A DNA stretch of 64,000 nucleotides from Pseudomonas bohemica (GTDB lineage: Bacteria > Pseudomonadota > Gammaproteobacteria > Pseudomonadales > Pseudomonadaceae): positions 107,001 to 171,000 of the forward strand of contig NZ_NKHL01000117.1 of NCBI RefSeq assembly GCF_002934685.1. Reading direction: 5' to 3'. A program made the position numbers and the translations under genes. The stretch's first letter is position 1; every line of letters begins with the position of its first letter. The notes under the pieces were generated by a model. It made no database searches. It was not told the origin of the DNA and saw only the letters and a list, made by a program, of their open reading frames with translations. Shown here piece by piece: positions 1 through 9,547 of the stretch.

Positions 1-35
1 TACATTCGACGTATCTTTGCGCCTGAAACTCAGCC

Positions 36-60
36 TTCGTGAGCAAGCTCACTCCCGCAG
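36..60. repeat. Single REP palindrome (family A)
   Basis: The segment reads as gtgagcaagctcac flanked by ttc and tcccgcag, the same palindromic core found in many intergenic spaces of this window. Only one half of a possible REPIN pair lies inside the window. It sits downstream of the ligD stop codon, a usual place for REP elements. Confidence 0.7.
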
Positions 61-103
61 CTCGGCTGCTGGCCGAACATTTAGCCCTCCACCGCAACAG
101 GCT

Positions 104-2725
104 TCATGCCGGTGCCTTCACCCCCAATCGCTTCCACATCGGCTTGGTAATGCGCTGGCTATTCTTATATCCCGCCCATGGATCGGCCTTTAACTTGCGC
201 AGGCGTTTGAGCAGGTTGCCGATGTTCCACTGAGCCGAGGACTTGAGGCCGCTCAGTTCGTCGCGAGCGATGGGTACTGAAACCGGCAGGCCAGGCCGCG
301 CGCGGGCTGAATAGGCGGCGACGGTGCTGGCGCCACGGGTGTTACGCAAGTAGTCGATGAAGATCTTGCCGACCCGGTTTTTTGGTCCGGATGTCGCGGT
401 GAAGCGCTCTGGCAGTTGCTCGGTGATGAACTGCGCCAGGGCTTTGGCGAAGGCTTTCACGGTGTCCCAGTCCGCCTTGCGCGCCAGCGGCACGATGATG
501 TGCATGCCTTTGCCGCCGCTGGTTTTGATATAGGCGTCCAGCCCCAGTTCGTCGAGCACCGCCAGGGTCATCTGCGTGGCTTCGATCATGCTGCGCCACG
601 GCAGATTCGGATCCGGGTCGAGATCGAGGACGAAGTGGTCTGGCAGCTCAATCTGATCATAGGTCGAACCCCAGGTGTGCAGTTCGATAGTGCCCATCTG
701 TGCCGCGCCGACCAGCGCCTGCACGCTGTCGATTTCCATCAGCCGCGCGTGGCCCGGGTCGAGTTCGGGATCGAGCTGCTTGATGTGGGGAATCGCCAGA
801 CGTTCAGAGTGTTTCTGGAAAAACTGCTCCCCTTCGACGCCTTCCGGACAACGCAACAGCGCAACAGCACGATGATCGAGGTGGGGCAGGATCCAGTCAG
901 AGATCGACTCGTAGAAATGCGCCAGATCGACTTTATGCAGACCGCTCTGGGAATCGATCACTCGTTCGGGATGGCTGATCAATACCCCCGCCACGTCGAC
1001 TTTGTCCTTGGCTGCTTTTTTGCTGGCAGGCTTGGGTTTTTCAGCCGGTGTATCGGCCTTTCTCGCGCTGGCCTTGGAGGCTTTGGGCTTGAACGGAGCT
1101 TTGATTTCGTTCGGGGTTCTTGGGTATTCATGGACCACTTCACTGGCCGGTTTGTCACTGCGCAGCGCGACAAACGCCGCATGGCGAATGATGCCTTCGC
1201 GGGTCCACTCGCCGAACTCCACTTCACCGACCAGTGTCGGCTTGATCCAGTGCACGCCGCGAGCCTGGGTGCTGGTAAGTTTTTTCCCAAGAGGCGATGC
1301 GTCCTGCTCCAGCGGCTTGAGCTGCTCGAACATCTCGCCGAGCATTTTCTGGTTGAAACCGGTGCCCACCCTACCGGCGTAGACCAACCCTGCGCCCTCC
1401 TCGTTCACCGCCAGCAGCAACGCGCCAAACCCACTGCGACTGCCTTGCGGTTTGGTGAAACCGACGATGACGAACTCCTGACGCAGCTTGCATTTGAGCT
1501 TGATCCAGTCCGGGCTGCGGCGAGATTGGTAAACGCTTCCGGCGCGTTTGCCGATCACGCCCTCGAGTGATAATAAGCAAGCGCTTTCGATGATGTCGCG
1601 ATGGCTCGCCGAAAATGCATCGGAGAACCGCAACAGGCCCTTTCTCTGCCTGCCCAGCAGTTTCTTCAGGACCGCCCGCCGTTCTTCCACCGGCTTCTCG
1701 CGAATGTCCTCGCCATTGAGGAACGGCACATCGAACAGGTAATAAACGATGTCCTTGCTACGACCGATCTCGAAGGCATTCTGCAACGCCTGAAAGTCCG
1801 GCAGACCGGCGTCATTGAGCACCACCACTTCACCGTCGAGCCAGCCATCGCCCAGGTTCAGTTCGCTGATGGCCTTGGCTTGCAAGGGCAGACGGTCGGT
1901 CCAGTCATGGCCATTGCGGGTAATCAGGCGCACTTCGCCGTTGAGGATCCGGGTCAAGAGGCGGTAACCGTCAAACTTGATCTCATACAACCACTCGCCA
2001 TCCGGCGCCGTGTCCATCAAGGTCGCCAGTTGCGGCGAGAGTTTTTCCGGCACTGCGGCCTTTTTTGCCGAGGTCTTGCTGGCAGGCTTTTTTTGCTCTT
2101 CAGGTGCAGAGGCCGTGGCTTTGCGTTTGCCGGTTTTGGCAGGAACTCGACCCTCGCCCACCGTTGCGCCACTGACCACGCTTTCCGGCTTGTCGGCGAC
2201 AATGTCGTACTCATCTTCCGAACGTACGGCGTCGTCCTTTTCCTTGATCAGCAACCATTGTTCCTTGTCGCCACTGCCCTTCAGGTGTGTGCGCACCAAG
2301 GCCCAATCTCCGGTGAGTTTTTCGCCGATCAGTGTGAATTTGAGCTTGCCCGCCTTATAAGTGGCTTGCGGATCACCATGGGGTTGCCAAATGCCCCGAT
2401 CCCAGACAATGACATCCCCGGCGCCGTACTGCCCCTCCGGAATGCTGCCCTCGAAGGTGCCGTAGCCTAGCGGATGATCTTCGACATGCACCGCCAGACG
2501 CTTGTTTTTCGGGTCCAGGCTCGGGCCCTTGGGTACCGCCCAGCTCTTCAGGGTGCCGTCCAGCTCAAGTCGAAAGTCGTAATGCAGATTGCGCGCATCA
2601 TGCTTGTGAATCACGAAGCTCAGCGCCTTGTCCTTGCTGGTGCGCGCCCGGTTCGGGGTTTCAGCGGGCTCGGATGTGATGTCGAAATTGCGCTTGCGGG
2701 TGTACTCACTCACAGGTTTTGCCAT
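104..2725 (-). CDS. ligD: ATP-dependent DNA ligase D (non-homologous end joining)
   Basis: This 873-residue protein joins double-strand breaks together with Ku. Domain order is phosphoesterase, ligase, polymerase, the order usual in Pseudomonas. The N-terminal 3'-phosphoesterase (about residues 20-180) has the HYDFR motif at 48-52 and a conserved HPLGYG region. A Lys/Ala-rich linker follows, then the ligase domain with the nucleotidyl-transfer lysine in EIKFDGYR (Lys250). A second Lys-rich linker near 560-590 precedes the primase/polymerase-type domain, with VLDLDPDP as metal-binding acidic motif and SGGKGMH. The gene follows ku by 60 bases on the same strand, so the two are probably co-transcribed. 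Length and all motifs look intact. Confidence 0.97.
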   Translation of the reverse strand: MAKPVSEYTRKRNFDITSEPAETPNRARTSKDKALSFVIHKHDARNLHYDFRLELDGTLKSWAVPKGPSLDPKNKRLAVHVEDHPLGYGTFEGSIPEGQYGAGDVIVWDRGIWQPHGDPQATYKAGKLKFTLIGEKLTGDWALVRTHLKGSGDKEQWLLIKEKDDAVRSEDEYDIVADKPESVVSGATVGEGRVPAKTGKRKATASAPEEQKKPASKTSAKKAAVPEKLSPQLATLMDTAPDGEWLYEIKFDGYRLLTRILNGEVRLITRNGHDWTDRLPLQAKAISELNLGDGWLDGEVVVLNDAGLPDFQALQNAFEIGRSKDIVYYLFDVPFLNGEDIREKPVEERRAVLKKLLGRQRKGLLRFSDAFSASHRDIIESACLLSLEGVIGKRAGSVYQSRRSPDWIKLKCKLRQEFVIVGFTKPQGSRSGFGALLLAVNEEGAGLVYAGRVGTGFNQKMLGEMFEQLKPLEQDASPLGKKLTSTQARGVHWIKPTLVGEVEFGEWTREGIIRHAAFVALRSDKPASEVVHEYPRTPNEIKAPFKPKASKASARKADTPAEKPKPASKKAAKDKVDVAGVLISHPERVIDSQSGLHKVDLAHFYESISDWILPHLDHRAVALLRCPEGVEGEQFFQKHSERLAIPHIKQLDPELDPGHARLMEIDSVQALVGAAQMGTIELHTWGSTYDQIELPDHFVLDLDPDPNLPWRSMIEATQMTLAVLDELGLDAYIKTSGGKGMHIIVPLARKADWDTVKAFAKALAQFITEQLPERFTATSGPKNRVGKIFIDYLRNTRGASTVAAYSARARPGLPVSVPIARDELSGLKSSAQWNIGNLLKRLRKLKADPWAGYKNSQRITKPMWKRLGVKAPA

Positions 2726-2785
2726 GATCGATTCAACCTCTGCGCCTTCTTCTCAACGGAACGGCTCTGAACAAGGCGCGTTTTT

Positions 2786-3706
2786 TCAGGACGCCTTGGT
2801 CGTCTTTTTCCTTGCAGGAGCCCGCCGTTTGGTCGGAGCTGCATCATCAGCCGCTGCGGTTTTACTCTTGCTGGCAGATTTGGCCTTCACCGGTTCCTTG
2901 GTCGAACCGCCACGGCTACCCAGGCTGCGTTTGAGCAATTCAGTCAAATCGATGACATCAGCGGATTTGCGCTCGGTCTCGCCGGCGTCGGTTTCCACAT
3001 CTTCGATTTTGCCTTCCCGGGCCTTGGTCTCGACCAGCGCCATGATCTGGTCCTGGAACGTGTCGCGATACTCTTCGTCGTCTGGCGACCACTCGGTGCT
3101 CATGTCCTTGACCAGCCGCTTGGCCATGTCCAGCTCGCTCTTGCTGAGCTTCACATCAGTGGCTTCCTTGGGCAGGTCCAGGCTGTCGATGCCACGGACC
3201 TCGGCAGGCCAGCGCAACAACACCAGGATGATCGCGGAATCCAGCGGCATCACCGCCGCCAAGTGCTGGCTGGTTCGGATCACCACGTGCGCCAGTGCGA
3301 CCTTGCCGGTGTCCACCAGCGTCTGCCGTAACAGCGCATAGACTTTCTCGCCGCGCTTGTCGGGCGCGAGGAAGTAAGGCGTGTCGATGTTCTGCAGCGG
3401 AATCTGCGCACTGTCGACGAAACCGAAAATATCGATCGTCTGCGTGGACTTGGGATGGGCAGAGCGAATTTCCTCCTCGCTGATCACCACGTAGCGTCCC
3501 TTCTCGTACTGCACGCCCTTGACGATGTTTTCCTTGGTCATCTCCTTGCCGGTGACCTTGTTGATCCGCTTATAGCCGACCGGGTCCATGCTGCGCTTGT
3601 CCAGCCAGTCGAAGTCGACGCCCTGCTGCGAAGTCGCAGACACCAGCGCCACAGGAATATGCACCAGCCCGAAGCTGATCGCGCCCTTCCAGATTGCCCG
3701 AGCCAT
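2786..3706 (-). CDS. ku: Ku protein, DNA end-binding
   Basis: Bacterial Ku forms a homodimeric ring that threads onto broken DNA ends and recruits LigD. The start is placed at the ATG giving MARAIWKGAISFG, the near-universal bacterial Ku N-terminus; an upstream extension of 45 codons in the open frame is not family-like. The resulting 306 residues carry the Ku core (residues 1 to about 260) and a Lys/Ala/Ser-rich C-terminal tail of about 40 residues, typical of the LigD-interacting and DNA-binding tail. ligD lies directly downstream, so this is a standard two-gene NHEJ unit. Confidence 0.97.
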   Translation of the reverse strand: MARAIWKGAISFGLVHIPVALVSATSQQGVDFDWLDKRSMDPVGYKRINKVTGKEMTKENIVKGVQYEKGRYVVISEEEIRSAHPKSTQTIDIFGFVDSAQIPLQNIDTPYFLAPDKRGEKVYALLRQTLVDTGKVALAHVVIRTSQHLAAVMPLDSAIILVLLRWPAEVRGIDSLDLPKEATDVKLSKSELDMAKRLVKDMSTEWSPDDEEYRDTFQDQIMALVETKAREGKIEDVETDAGETERKSADVIDLTELLKRSLGSRGGSTKEPVKAKSASKSKTAAADDAAPTKRRAPARKKTTKAS

Positions 3707-3940
3707 CACATTAATTCCCAAGGGGTGTGTGTAGCAGTGACCGGGGCGAGCGACTAAAAGTTTCGGCCGGATGACGGGTGCACTCGGTGACGAGCATTCA
3801 ACCATTCCTTTCATGCATAACTCATATCGATTTGATAGCACTTCTTAACCCCACGGAAAGGCGTTAGCCTCGTCGCCATCCTATTTCCCGTGCCGTCGCA
3901 GAGCCGTCTGCCGATGCAGCACCGCACAGTCGAGTGACTC

Positions 3941-5140
3941 ATGACTTCAATATCCCACGCCAATCCGGGTGCCACCATGACCAGGGGGCTGGCAATGCTG
4001 TTCGCGTTTTGCTGCGGCGCGATCGTTGCCAATATCTATTACGCGCAACCTATCATCGGCCTGATCGCCCCGGATATCGGGCTGTCGAGCACGCTGGCCG
4101 GTTTCATCGTGTCGCTGACGCAGATCGGGTACGCGTTTGGGTTGTTTTTTCTGGTGCCGCTGGGAGACTTGCTGGAAAACCGCCGGCTGATGATGGTGAC
4201 CACGGCGGTGGCGATCCTGAGTCTGCTGAGCGCGGCATTCGCCCAGACGCCGAATCTGTTCCTGCTGGCATCGCTGCTGGTGGGGTTCAGTTCGGTGGCG
4301 GTGCAGATTCTCATTCCGCTGGCCGCGCATCTGGCGCCGGAGGAAACCCGCGGACGTGTAGTCGGTAGCATCATGGGTGGTTTGCTACTGGGTATTTTGC
4401 TGGCCCGGCCGGCGTCCAGTCTGATTGCCGACCACTTCGGCTGGCGCGCGGTGTTTGGCACGGCGGCGGTGTTGATGCTGCTGATCAGCGTTGTGCTGGC
4501 GACCACCATTCCCAGGCATCAACCGGCCCACAACGCCAGCTACGGTCAACTGCTGAAATCATTGTGGACTTTGCTGTCCAAACAACCCGTGCTGCGTCAG
4601 AGAGCGTTCTATCAGGCTTGCATGTTCGCCACCTTTAGCCTGTTCTGGACGGCTGTGCCGCTGGAGTTGGCGCGCAATCATGGTTTGTCGCAGAGCCAGA
4701 TCGCGCTGTTTGCGCTGGTCGGCGCCATTGGCGCGGTTGCTGCGCCGATCGCCGGCAGGCTGGCCGACGCCGGTCATACCCGCATCGCCAGCCTGTGCGC
4801 AATGCTGTTCGCAGCATTGAGTTTCCTGCCGAGCCTGATCCAGCCCGCCTACGCTGTGATCGGCATGGCGGTGAACGGGGTGGTCCTGGATTTTTGTGTA
4901 CAGATGAACATGGTGGTAGGCCAGCGTGCGGTTTACGCCCTGGATGCCAAGAGCCGCAGTCGCCTGAATGCACTGTACATGACCAGTATTTTCCTCGGCG
5001 GCGCCATCGGGTCGGTTATCGCCAGTGCCCTGTACGACCACAGCGGCTGGACCTGGATCGTGATCGCCGGCAGTGCCTTCCCACTATTGGCGTTGCTGGT
5101 GTTTTTGAAGCAGTCGAGGTCTGAGGCGCGGTCCTCCTGA
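3941..5140 (+). CDS. MFS transporter, probable exporter
   Basis: This 399-residue inner-membrane protein shows about twelve hydrophobic helices in two halves with a central polar loop near residue 190. After TM2 there is a PLGDLLENRR loop, corresponding to the MFS signature between helices 2 and 3. It resembles the YnfM/arabinose-efflux branch of the superfamily, so proton-driven efflux of a small molecule is likely; the substrate cannot be read from sequence. An alternative start lies 12 codons in (MTRGLAML). It is transcribed away from ku and appears monocistronic. A REPIN follows the stop codon. Confidence 0.9.
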   Translation: MTSISHANPGATMTRGLAMLFAFCCGAIVANIYYAQPIIGLIAPDIGLSSTLAGFIVSLTQIGYAFGLFFLVPLGDLLENRRLMMVTTAVAILSLLSAAFAQTPNLFLLASLLVGFSSVAVQILIPLAAHLAPEETRGRVVGSIMGGLLLGILLARPASSLIADHFGWRAVFGTAAVLMLLISVVLATTIPRHQPAHNASYGQLLKSLWTLLSKQPVLRQRAFYQACMFATFSLFWTAVPLELARNHGLSQSQIALFALVGAIGAVAAPIAGRLADAGHTRIASLCAMLFAALSFLPSLIQPAYAVIGMAVNGVVLDFCVQMNMVVGQRAVYALDAKSRSRLNALYMTSIFLGGAIGSVIASALYDHSGWTWIVIAGSAFPLLALLVFLKQSRSEARSS

Positions 5141-5169
5141 ACGCCGGATTAGCGCGACGGATACTGACC

Positions 5170-5262
5170 CTGGGAGTGAGCTTGCTCACGAATGCGTCAG
5201 TTCATCCATGCGAGATGTCTGCGCCTGACAGACAGTCTTCGTGAGCAAATTCACTCCCACAG
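5170..5262. repeat. REPIN (family A)
   Basis: Two REP cores in inverted orientation, gggagtgagcttgctcacga and the mirror cgtgagcaaattcactccca, are separated by about 45 bases. This is the classical non-autonomous doublet form of Pseudomonas REPs. It lies between the convergent MFS gene and the rhodanese/lyase gene. Confidence 0.85.
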
Positions 5263-5318
5263 GGTGTCCATGCGATACCCGCAAGGAGGCGGTAAACCGG
5301 CCACCTGTCCTTTTGGCC

Positions 5319-8060
5319 TCACCGAATCGCCGCAAAACCCCTCTCCAGGTCCTCGATCAACGCGTTGACGTCTTCCAGACCGATATGCAGACGCAGCAGC
5401 GGGTTGAGCGTCTTGTCGTCTGCGTTCTCGCGATCGCGAACGTTGGCGGCGATGACCAGGCTTTCGAAGCCGCCCCAGGATGCGCCAAGGCCGAACAGGT
5501 GCAGGGCATCGATGAATTGCTCCAGGTGTTTGGGATCGTTGTCGGCCAGTTCGAAGGTCAGCAGGCCGTTGCTGCCGTTGAAATCACGTTTCCATAATGC
5601 GTGATTCGGATGATCGGCCAGCGCCGGGTGGAATACGCGTTTGACCTGCGGGTGTTGCTGCAGCCAATGGGCGACTTGCAGGGCCTGGCGCTGGTGGACG
5701 TCCAGCCGGGTGGCAAGGGTTCGGGCGCCGCGCAGCACCAGATAAGCATCGTCCGGGCTGACGGTGCTACCGAAGGTGTCGGTCATCACTGCCAGCGGCT
5801 GCCACACCGATTCAGTGGTGCACACGCTACCCATCACCACATCGCTGTGACCGGACAGGTATTTGGTCAGGGCCATGATGGAAATATCCGCGCCCAGCGT
5901 CAGCGGGCGGTACTGGTAACCCGAGCCGTAGGTGTTGTCGACCGCCAACAGAATCCCCCGAGGCTTGCACAACGCGGCGATGGCCGGCAGGTCGGCCAGT
6001 TCGTACAGCAACGAACCGGGCACCTCGGCGTAGACCATTTTGGTGTTGATCTGCAGCTTGTCTTCCAACCCGCTGCCATCGGCGTTGAAGTAGCTGTATT
6101 GAATGCCGAACGGCTTGAGGAATTCCTCGGCCACCTGACGCACCGGGGAATACACCGCATCGGTAATCAGCACGTGATCGCCGGGGCGCAGGTACGCCAG
6201 AAACGTCTGCGCTACTGCTGCCAGGCCGGTGCCGAACAGACGTGTGCGGTAGCCGCCTTCCAGCTCGGTCACCAGATCTTCCAGCTCGAACGCCGTCGGA
6301 TTACCACGCGCACCGTAGCTCAGTACACGCTCGGTATCGCGGCGTTTGCGGGCATCACGCATCTGGCCGAGGCTATCGAACAGCACCGTGCTCATGCGCG
6401 ACACCGGCGGATTGACCCCGCGCACGCCACTGCCCTTCTCCCCGCGGGCGGCATGCACCAGACGCGTGCGCACCCGATTTTCATTGGCCTGACTGGCAAG
6501 CGGTTTAAGGCTGGCGATCTCCTGTTGTGTCATCTGCCCCAACAGGCCGATTTCCCACGCCAGGTACTGGCGGGCCGCGTCCTTGTTGCCGGAATGCCGG
6601 TCATGGGTGAAAAACAGAAAATCGATACACTGCTCGTTCGAGGGGTGGTTGGCGTCTGCACCGAGCGCAAATCCGGCGGCCTGCCATGCCTGGAAGTCCA
6701 GCCAACGCACCTGCTGACGCTGCGTTTCGGGCAATTCCCCTGCGGCAATCGCCGCGACGTGGGGATGATCGGCGACCAGCACGATCGGTTTGGCTTGGCC
6801 CGCCAGATCACCCGCCAGACGCGAACGAATCGACCAGCGCGACCCGGTGATATGCGCCTTGCGATAGGCCATGCTGCCGCGCAGATCGATCAGCGCAACG
6901 GCGTCGTCACGCAGCGAATCCGCAAGCTTTGCGGCGCTGATTTCCGGCAGCGTCGTTACACCGCAAGACGTGCTGACCGGCAACGCCAGGCCGCTGTGCA
7001 GGCCCCCATCCAACACATAGGCTTCGTGCCCCAACTGGCGCAACCAACTGGCGACCACGGGGGCACGCACGCCGTCGTTGTCGAACAGCACCAGCCGCGC
7101 CTGACGCACGCCGATGTAGAGGTCGGTGGATTGAATCAGTTGCCCGCCCGGTGTGTGCTGCGCGCCGGGCAGGCTGCCGAGGGCGAATTCTTCCGGAGTG
7201 CGCACATCGCACAGGAACAAACTGCGGGAAGCGTCGTTCGCCCAGGCGGCAACCCTTTGCGCATTGACGGTGTGTACGCCCGCACGCTGCGCCAAACGTT
7301 GCGCCGCCTCACGTCGTTCGGTCAGCGCCGCGCCAGACGAGACATCCGGATAACGTCGGCTGCTGCCATGTTCCAGCGGCAGATCGGCCAGGTACCAGCC
7401 CTGGGTGCCGTTCTCCAGCGCGTACACCGGGTTCTTCACACCCAGATCGATCAGGGTCTGCGCACCGATGATGCTACGGGTGCGACCAGCGCAGTTGATC
7501 ACGATGGGCGTGGTCTCATCCGGCACCAGATCATTCAGGCGATAGCCCAGTTCGCCGTTGGGGCAGCACACGGAACCTGGGATGGTCATCTTGCGGTATT
7601 CGTCGAAAGGGCGGCCGTCGAGCAGCACCAGCGGCTCGCCTCTGGCCTGCCTTTCGGCCAGCTCGACAGCACTGATGTGCGGCGTGTGGCTGGCCTCTTC
7701 AACCAACTCACCAAAGGCCTTAGACGGCACGTGCACGCCGGCGAACAGCTGCAAGCCCGCTGTCTGCCAGCCGTCAGCGCCGCCTTCGAGCACATGAACG
7801 CGGGTGTAGCCCAGTTCACTCAGCCGTTGCGCGGCCTTGATCGAAACGTCGCCACCGGTCTGGTCGTAGATCACCAGGCGCACGCCCGGATTGGGCGCCA
7901 GACGACGGGCTTCCAGTTCCAGACGGCTGTAGGGCAGATTCACCCCGTGAAACAGATGCGCTTCGCCATACTGACCATGCTCGCGCACGTCGAACAGGGC
8001 AATTTCCTGCCCGTCGAACAGCCAGGTTTGCAGGTGTTGCGGGGTGACTTTTTGGCTCAT
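5319..8060 (-). CDS. Four-rhodanese / PLP-dependent C-S lyase fusion protein
   Basis: This 913-residue protein joins four rhodanese-like domains (about residues 1-110, 125-240, 260-365, 370-470) to a Cys/Met-metabolism PLP enzyme (about 530-913). Only the second rhodanese domain keeps a catalytic loop, INCAGRTR with Cys190; the equivalent loops of domains 1, 3 and 4 have no cysteine. The lyase half has the PLP-lysine context LTKYLSGHSD typical of cystathionine beta-lyases, plus DNTYGSGY. Lyase release of sulfur followed by persulfide transfer in one polypeptide is the inferred role. The start is the ATG at 8060 with a GAGA ribosome-binding site; 12 further codons would need a TTG. It is the last gene of the organosulfur locus. 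The rhodanese half resembles a free-standing Pseudomonas thiosulfate sulfurtransferase. Confidence 0.9.
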   Translation of the reverse strand: MSQKVTPQHLQTWLFDGQEIALFDVREHGQYGEAHLFHGVNLPYSRLELEARRLAPNPGVRLVIYDQTGGDVSIKAAQRLSELGYTRVHVLEGGADGWQTAGLQLFAGVHVPSKAFGELVEEASHTPHISAVELAERQARGEPLVLLDGRPFDEYRKMTIPGSVCCPNGELGYRLNDLVPDETTPIVINCAGRTRSIIGAQTLIDLGVKNPVYALENGTQGWYLADLPLEHGSSRRYPDVSSGAALTERREAAQRLAQRAGVHTVNAQRVAAWANDASRSLFLCDVRTPEEFALGSLPGAQHTPGGQLIQSTDLYIGVRQARLVLFDNDGVRAPVVASWLRQLGHEAYVLDGGLHSGLALPVSTSCGVTTLPEISAAKLADSLRDDAVALIDLRGSMAYRKAHITGSRWSIRSRLAGDLAGQAKPIVLVADHPHVAAIAAGELPETQRQQVRWLDFQAWQAAGFALGADANHPSNEQCIDFLFFTHDRHSGNKDAARQYLAWEIGLLGQMTQQEIASLKPLASQANENRVRTRLVHAARGEKGSGVRGVNPPVSRMSTVLFDSLGQMRDARKRRDTERVLSYGARGNPTAFELEDLVTELEGGYRTRLFGTGLAAVAQTFLAYLRPGDHVLITDAVYSPVRQVAEEFLKPFGIQYSYFNADGSGLEDKLQINTKMVYAEVPGSLLYELADLPAIAALCKPRGILLAVDNTYGSGYQYRPLTLGADISIMALTKYLSGHSDVVMGSVCTTESVWQPLAVMTDTFGSTVSPDDAYLVLRGARTLATRLDVHQRQALQVAHWLQQHPQVKRVFHPALADHPNHALWKRDFNGSNGLLTFELADNDPKHLEQFIDALHLFGLGASWGGFESLVIAANVRDRENADDKTLNPLLRLHIGLEDVNALIEDLERGFAAIR

Positions 8061-8111
8061 GGATTTCTCGTGGTTCTGATGTGAAGCTCGATTCAATGGC
8101 TTGCGGGCGAC

Positions 8112-8205
8112 CTGTGGGAGTGAGCTGGCTCACGAAGAGGTCGGTACGTTCAAAAGATTCTTTGTCTGTGAGCTTCAGTCTTCATGAGCAAGCTCACTCC
8201 CACAG
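8112..8205. repeat. REPIN (family A)
   Basis: Inverted cores tgtgggagtgagctggctca and tgagcaagctcactcccaca are spaced by about 45 bases. It sits between the glutathione transferase gene and the rhodanese/lyase gene, inside what otherwise looks like one transcription unit, so it may stabilise or attenuate the transcript at that point. Confidence 0.85.
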
Positions 8206-8240
8206 CGCCAGGTGCAGATTTCGCGCAACGCGTTACAGGT

Positions 8241-8897
8241 TCATTGCAACGCCAACGACTTCTCGCCCGCCGCCACTTCCCTGCCCTTTTCATAGGCGCG
8301 TTGCACGGCCGGGCGGGCCTTGATGCGTTCGCGCCAGGCATGGATGTTCGGGTAGTTCGCCAGGTCCTGTCCCTGGCGCAGCGGCTGAATCCACGGGAAG
8401 ATCGCCATGTCCGCAATCGAGTATTCACCCGCCACGAACGGCACTTCGCCCAGGCGTCTTTCCAGCACGCCATACAGTCGCGGGGCCTCGGCGCCGAGCA
8501 GGTCGAGGGCGAAAGGAATCGGCTCCGGCGCCTTCTCCTTGAACACCTGCAACTGGCTCAGGTATGGCGTGACATGCCCGACCTGCCAGAACAGCCACTC
8601 CTGCACCCGCTGACGTTCGACCGTGCCTTCGGGCGGCAAAAAGCGCCCTGCCTTGTTCGCCAGATAATTGAGGATAGCCCCGGATTCGAACAGGCTCAGG
8701 GGCCCGTTCAGCCCCTCGGGCGCATGATCGACGATCGCCGGAATCCGTCCGTTGGCGCTGATCGCCTGGAACCATTCCTGCTTTTGCTCGCCGGTGCGGA
8801 TGTTGATCGGCAACACGCGGTATTCCTGCTCGAGTTCTTCCAGCAGGATGCCGACTTTCAGGCCGTTGCCCGTAGGCCAGTAGTAGAGGTCGATCAT
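8241..8897 (-). CDS. Glutathione S-transferase, YghU/YfcG-like
   Basis: This 218-residue cytosolic protein has the N-terminal thioredoxin-like domain (about 1-85), with YYWPTGNGLKV at the start and the cis-Pro segment GRIPAIVD followed by SLFESGAIL, the glutathione-binding ESxAI-type motif. The C-terminal helical domain has the conserved YSIADMAIFPW. This places it in the Nu-class/YghU-like disulfide-bond oxidoreductase group. Its ATG overlaps the stop of the upstream cysteine-dioxygenase-family gene by four bases, so the two are translationally coupled. In context it probably reduces or handles a glutathione mixed disulfide or conjugate of the imported thiol; that is inference. Confidence 0.92.
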   Translation of the reverse strand: MIDLYYWPTGNGLKVGILLEELEQEYRVLPINIRTGEQKQEWFQAISANGRIPAIVDHAPEGLNGPLSLFESGAILNYLANKAGRFLPPEGTVERQRVQEWLFWQVGHVTPYLSQLQVFKEKAPEPIPFALDLLGAEAPRLYGVLERRLGEVPFVAGEYSIADMAIFPWIQPLRQGQDLANYPNIHAWRERIKARPAVQRAYEKGREVAAGEKSLALQ

Positions 8898-9490
8898 GCG
8901 TAAGCCTTGATGGAAGGGGCCATTTGCGAGGCGTTGTAGTTGAGGATTTTGCCTTCGGCATTGACGCCGTAGCGCCCGTTCAACGACTCCAGCGGGCGGC
9001 CGTAGAGATGGAAATGCAGGGTCGGGGTTTCGCCATCGACCTTGATGCCGTGCAGGTCTTCACCGAGGAAGCTGATCGAGGTGCCAGGCTGCACCACCAC
9101 TTCTTTTTCCAGCGCAAGCCTGGCGAGCGTCGGGTCGCTGCCATCGTCGGTGCGCGCCCAGACGTAGTTGATCTCCTGGCCTTGCACGGCAACGATCACC
9201 GCCCAGGTTTCGTGGTTGTGCGGCAGCGTGCTTTTGCCAGGGAGCAGGGAGTTCATGTACAGCGTCGGGGTTTCGCCGTCGTCGTTCAGGCGATAACGAA
9301 ACGCCGTGTCGCCCTCGCCGGGTACAGGCGCGGGGAAGGTGTCGAAATTGAACAGATCACGGCGCTCGGCCAGGCCTTCGAGCAGGCTGACGATCTCTTT
9401 CAGCGCCTCGCGGTCGACGCCGCGCTGGTGGATGGTGCGGATCTGCTGCAGGAAATCTTCGATCACTTGGCTGCGGTTTTCGATGCTCAT
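8894..9490 (-). CDS. Cysteine dioxygenase family (thiol dioxygenase), cupin
   Basis: A 198-residue cupin of the type I cysteine dioxygenase family, which adds O2 to a thiol to give a sulfinate using mononuclear Fe(II). The three iron-binding histidines are visible: His91 and His93 in PHNHETW and His147 in EDLHGIK. Arg65 or Arg67 is a candidate carboxylate-binding residue. The cysteine that forms the Cys-Tyr cofactor in mammalian enzymes is absent, as in many bacterial homologues. Substrate could be L-cysteine or a mercapto acid such as 3-mercaptopropionate; sequence alone does not decide. It overlaps the downstream GST gene and lies within the organosulfur locus. Confidence 0.9.
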   Translation of the reverse strand: MSIENRSQVIEDFLQQIRTIHQRGVDREALKEIVSLLEGLAERRDLFNFDTFPAPVPGEGDTAFRYRLNDDGETPTLYMNSLLPGKSTLPHNHETWAVIVAVQGQEINYVWARTDDGSDPTLARLALEKEVVVQPGTSISFLGEDLHGIKVDGETPTLHFHLYGRPLESLNGRYGVNAEGKILNYNASQMAPSIKAYA

Positions 9491-9547
9491 CAGGTGCTCC
9501 TTTTATAAGTAGTCAGGGCTTGCAATCACTCATTGCCAATCAACGTC

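Noticed and set aside
416..1570. Long open frame antisense to ligD
   Set aside because: High-GC third positions keep the opposite strand open; ligD is unmistakable and the antisense product has no family features.
5601..8084. 827-codon open frame antisense to the rhodanese/lyase gene
   Set aside because: It mirrors a well-supported gene in a GC-rich genome, and its translation has no recognisable domain.
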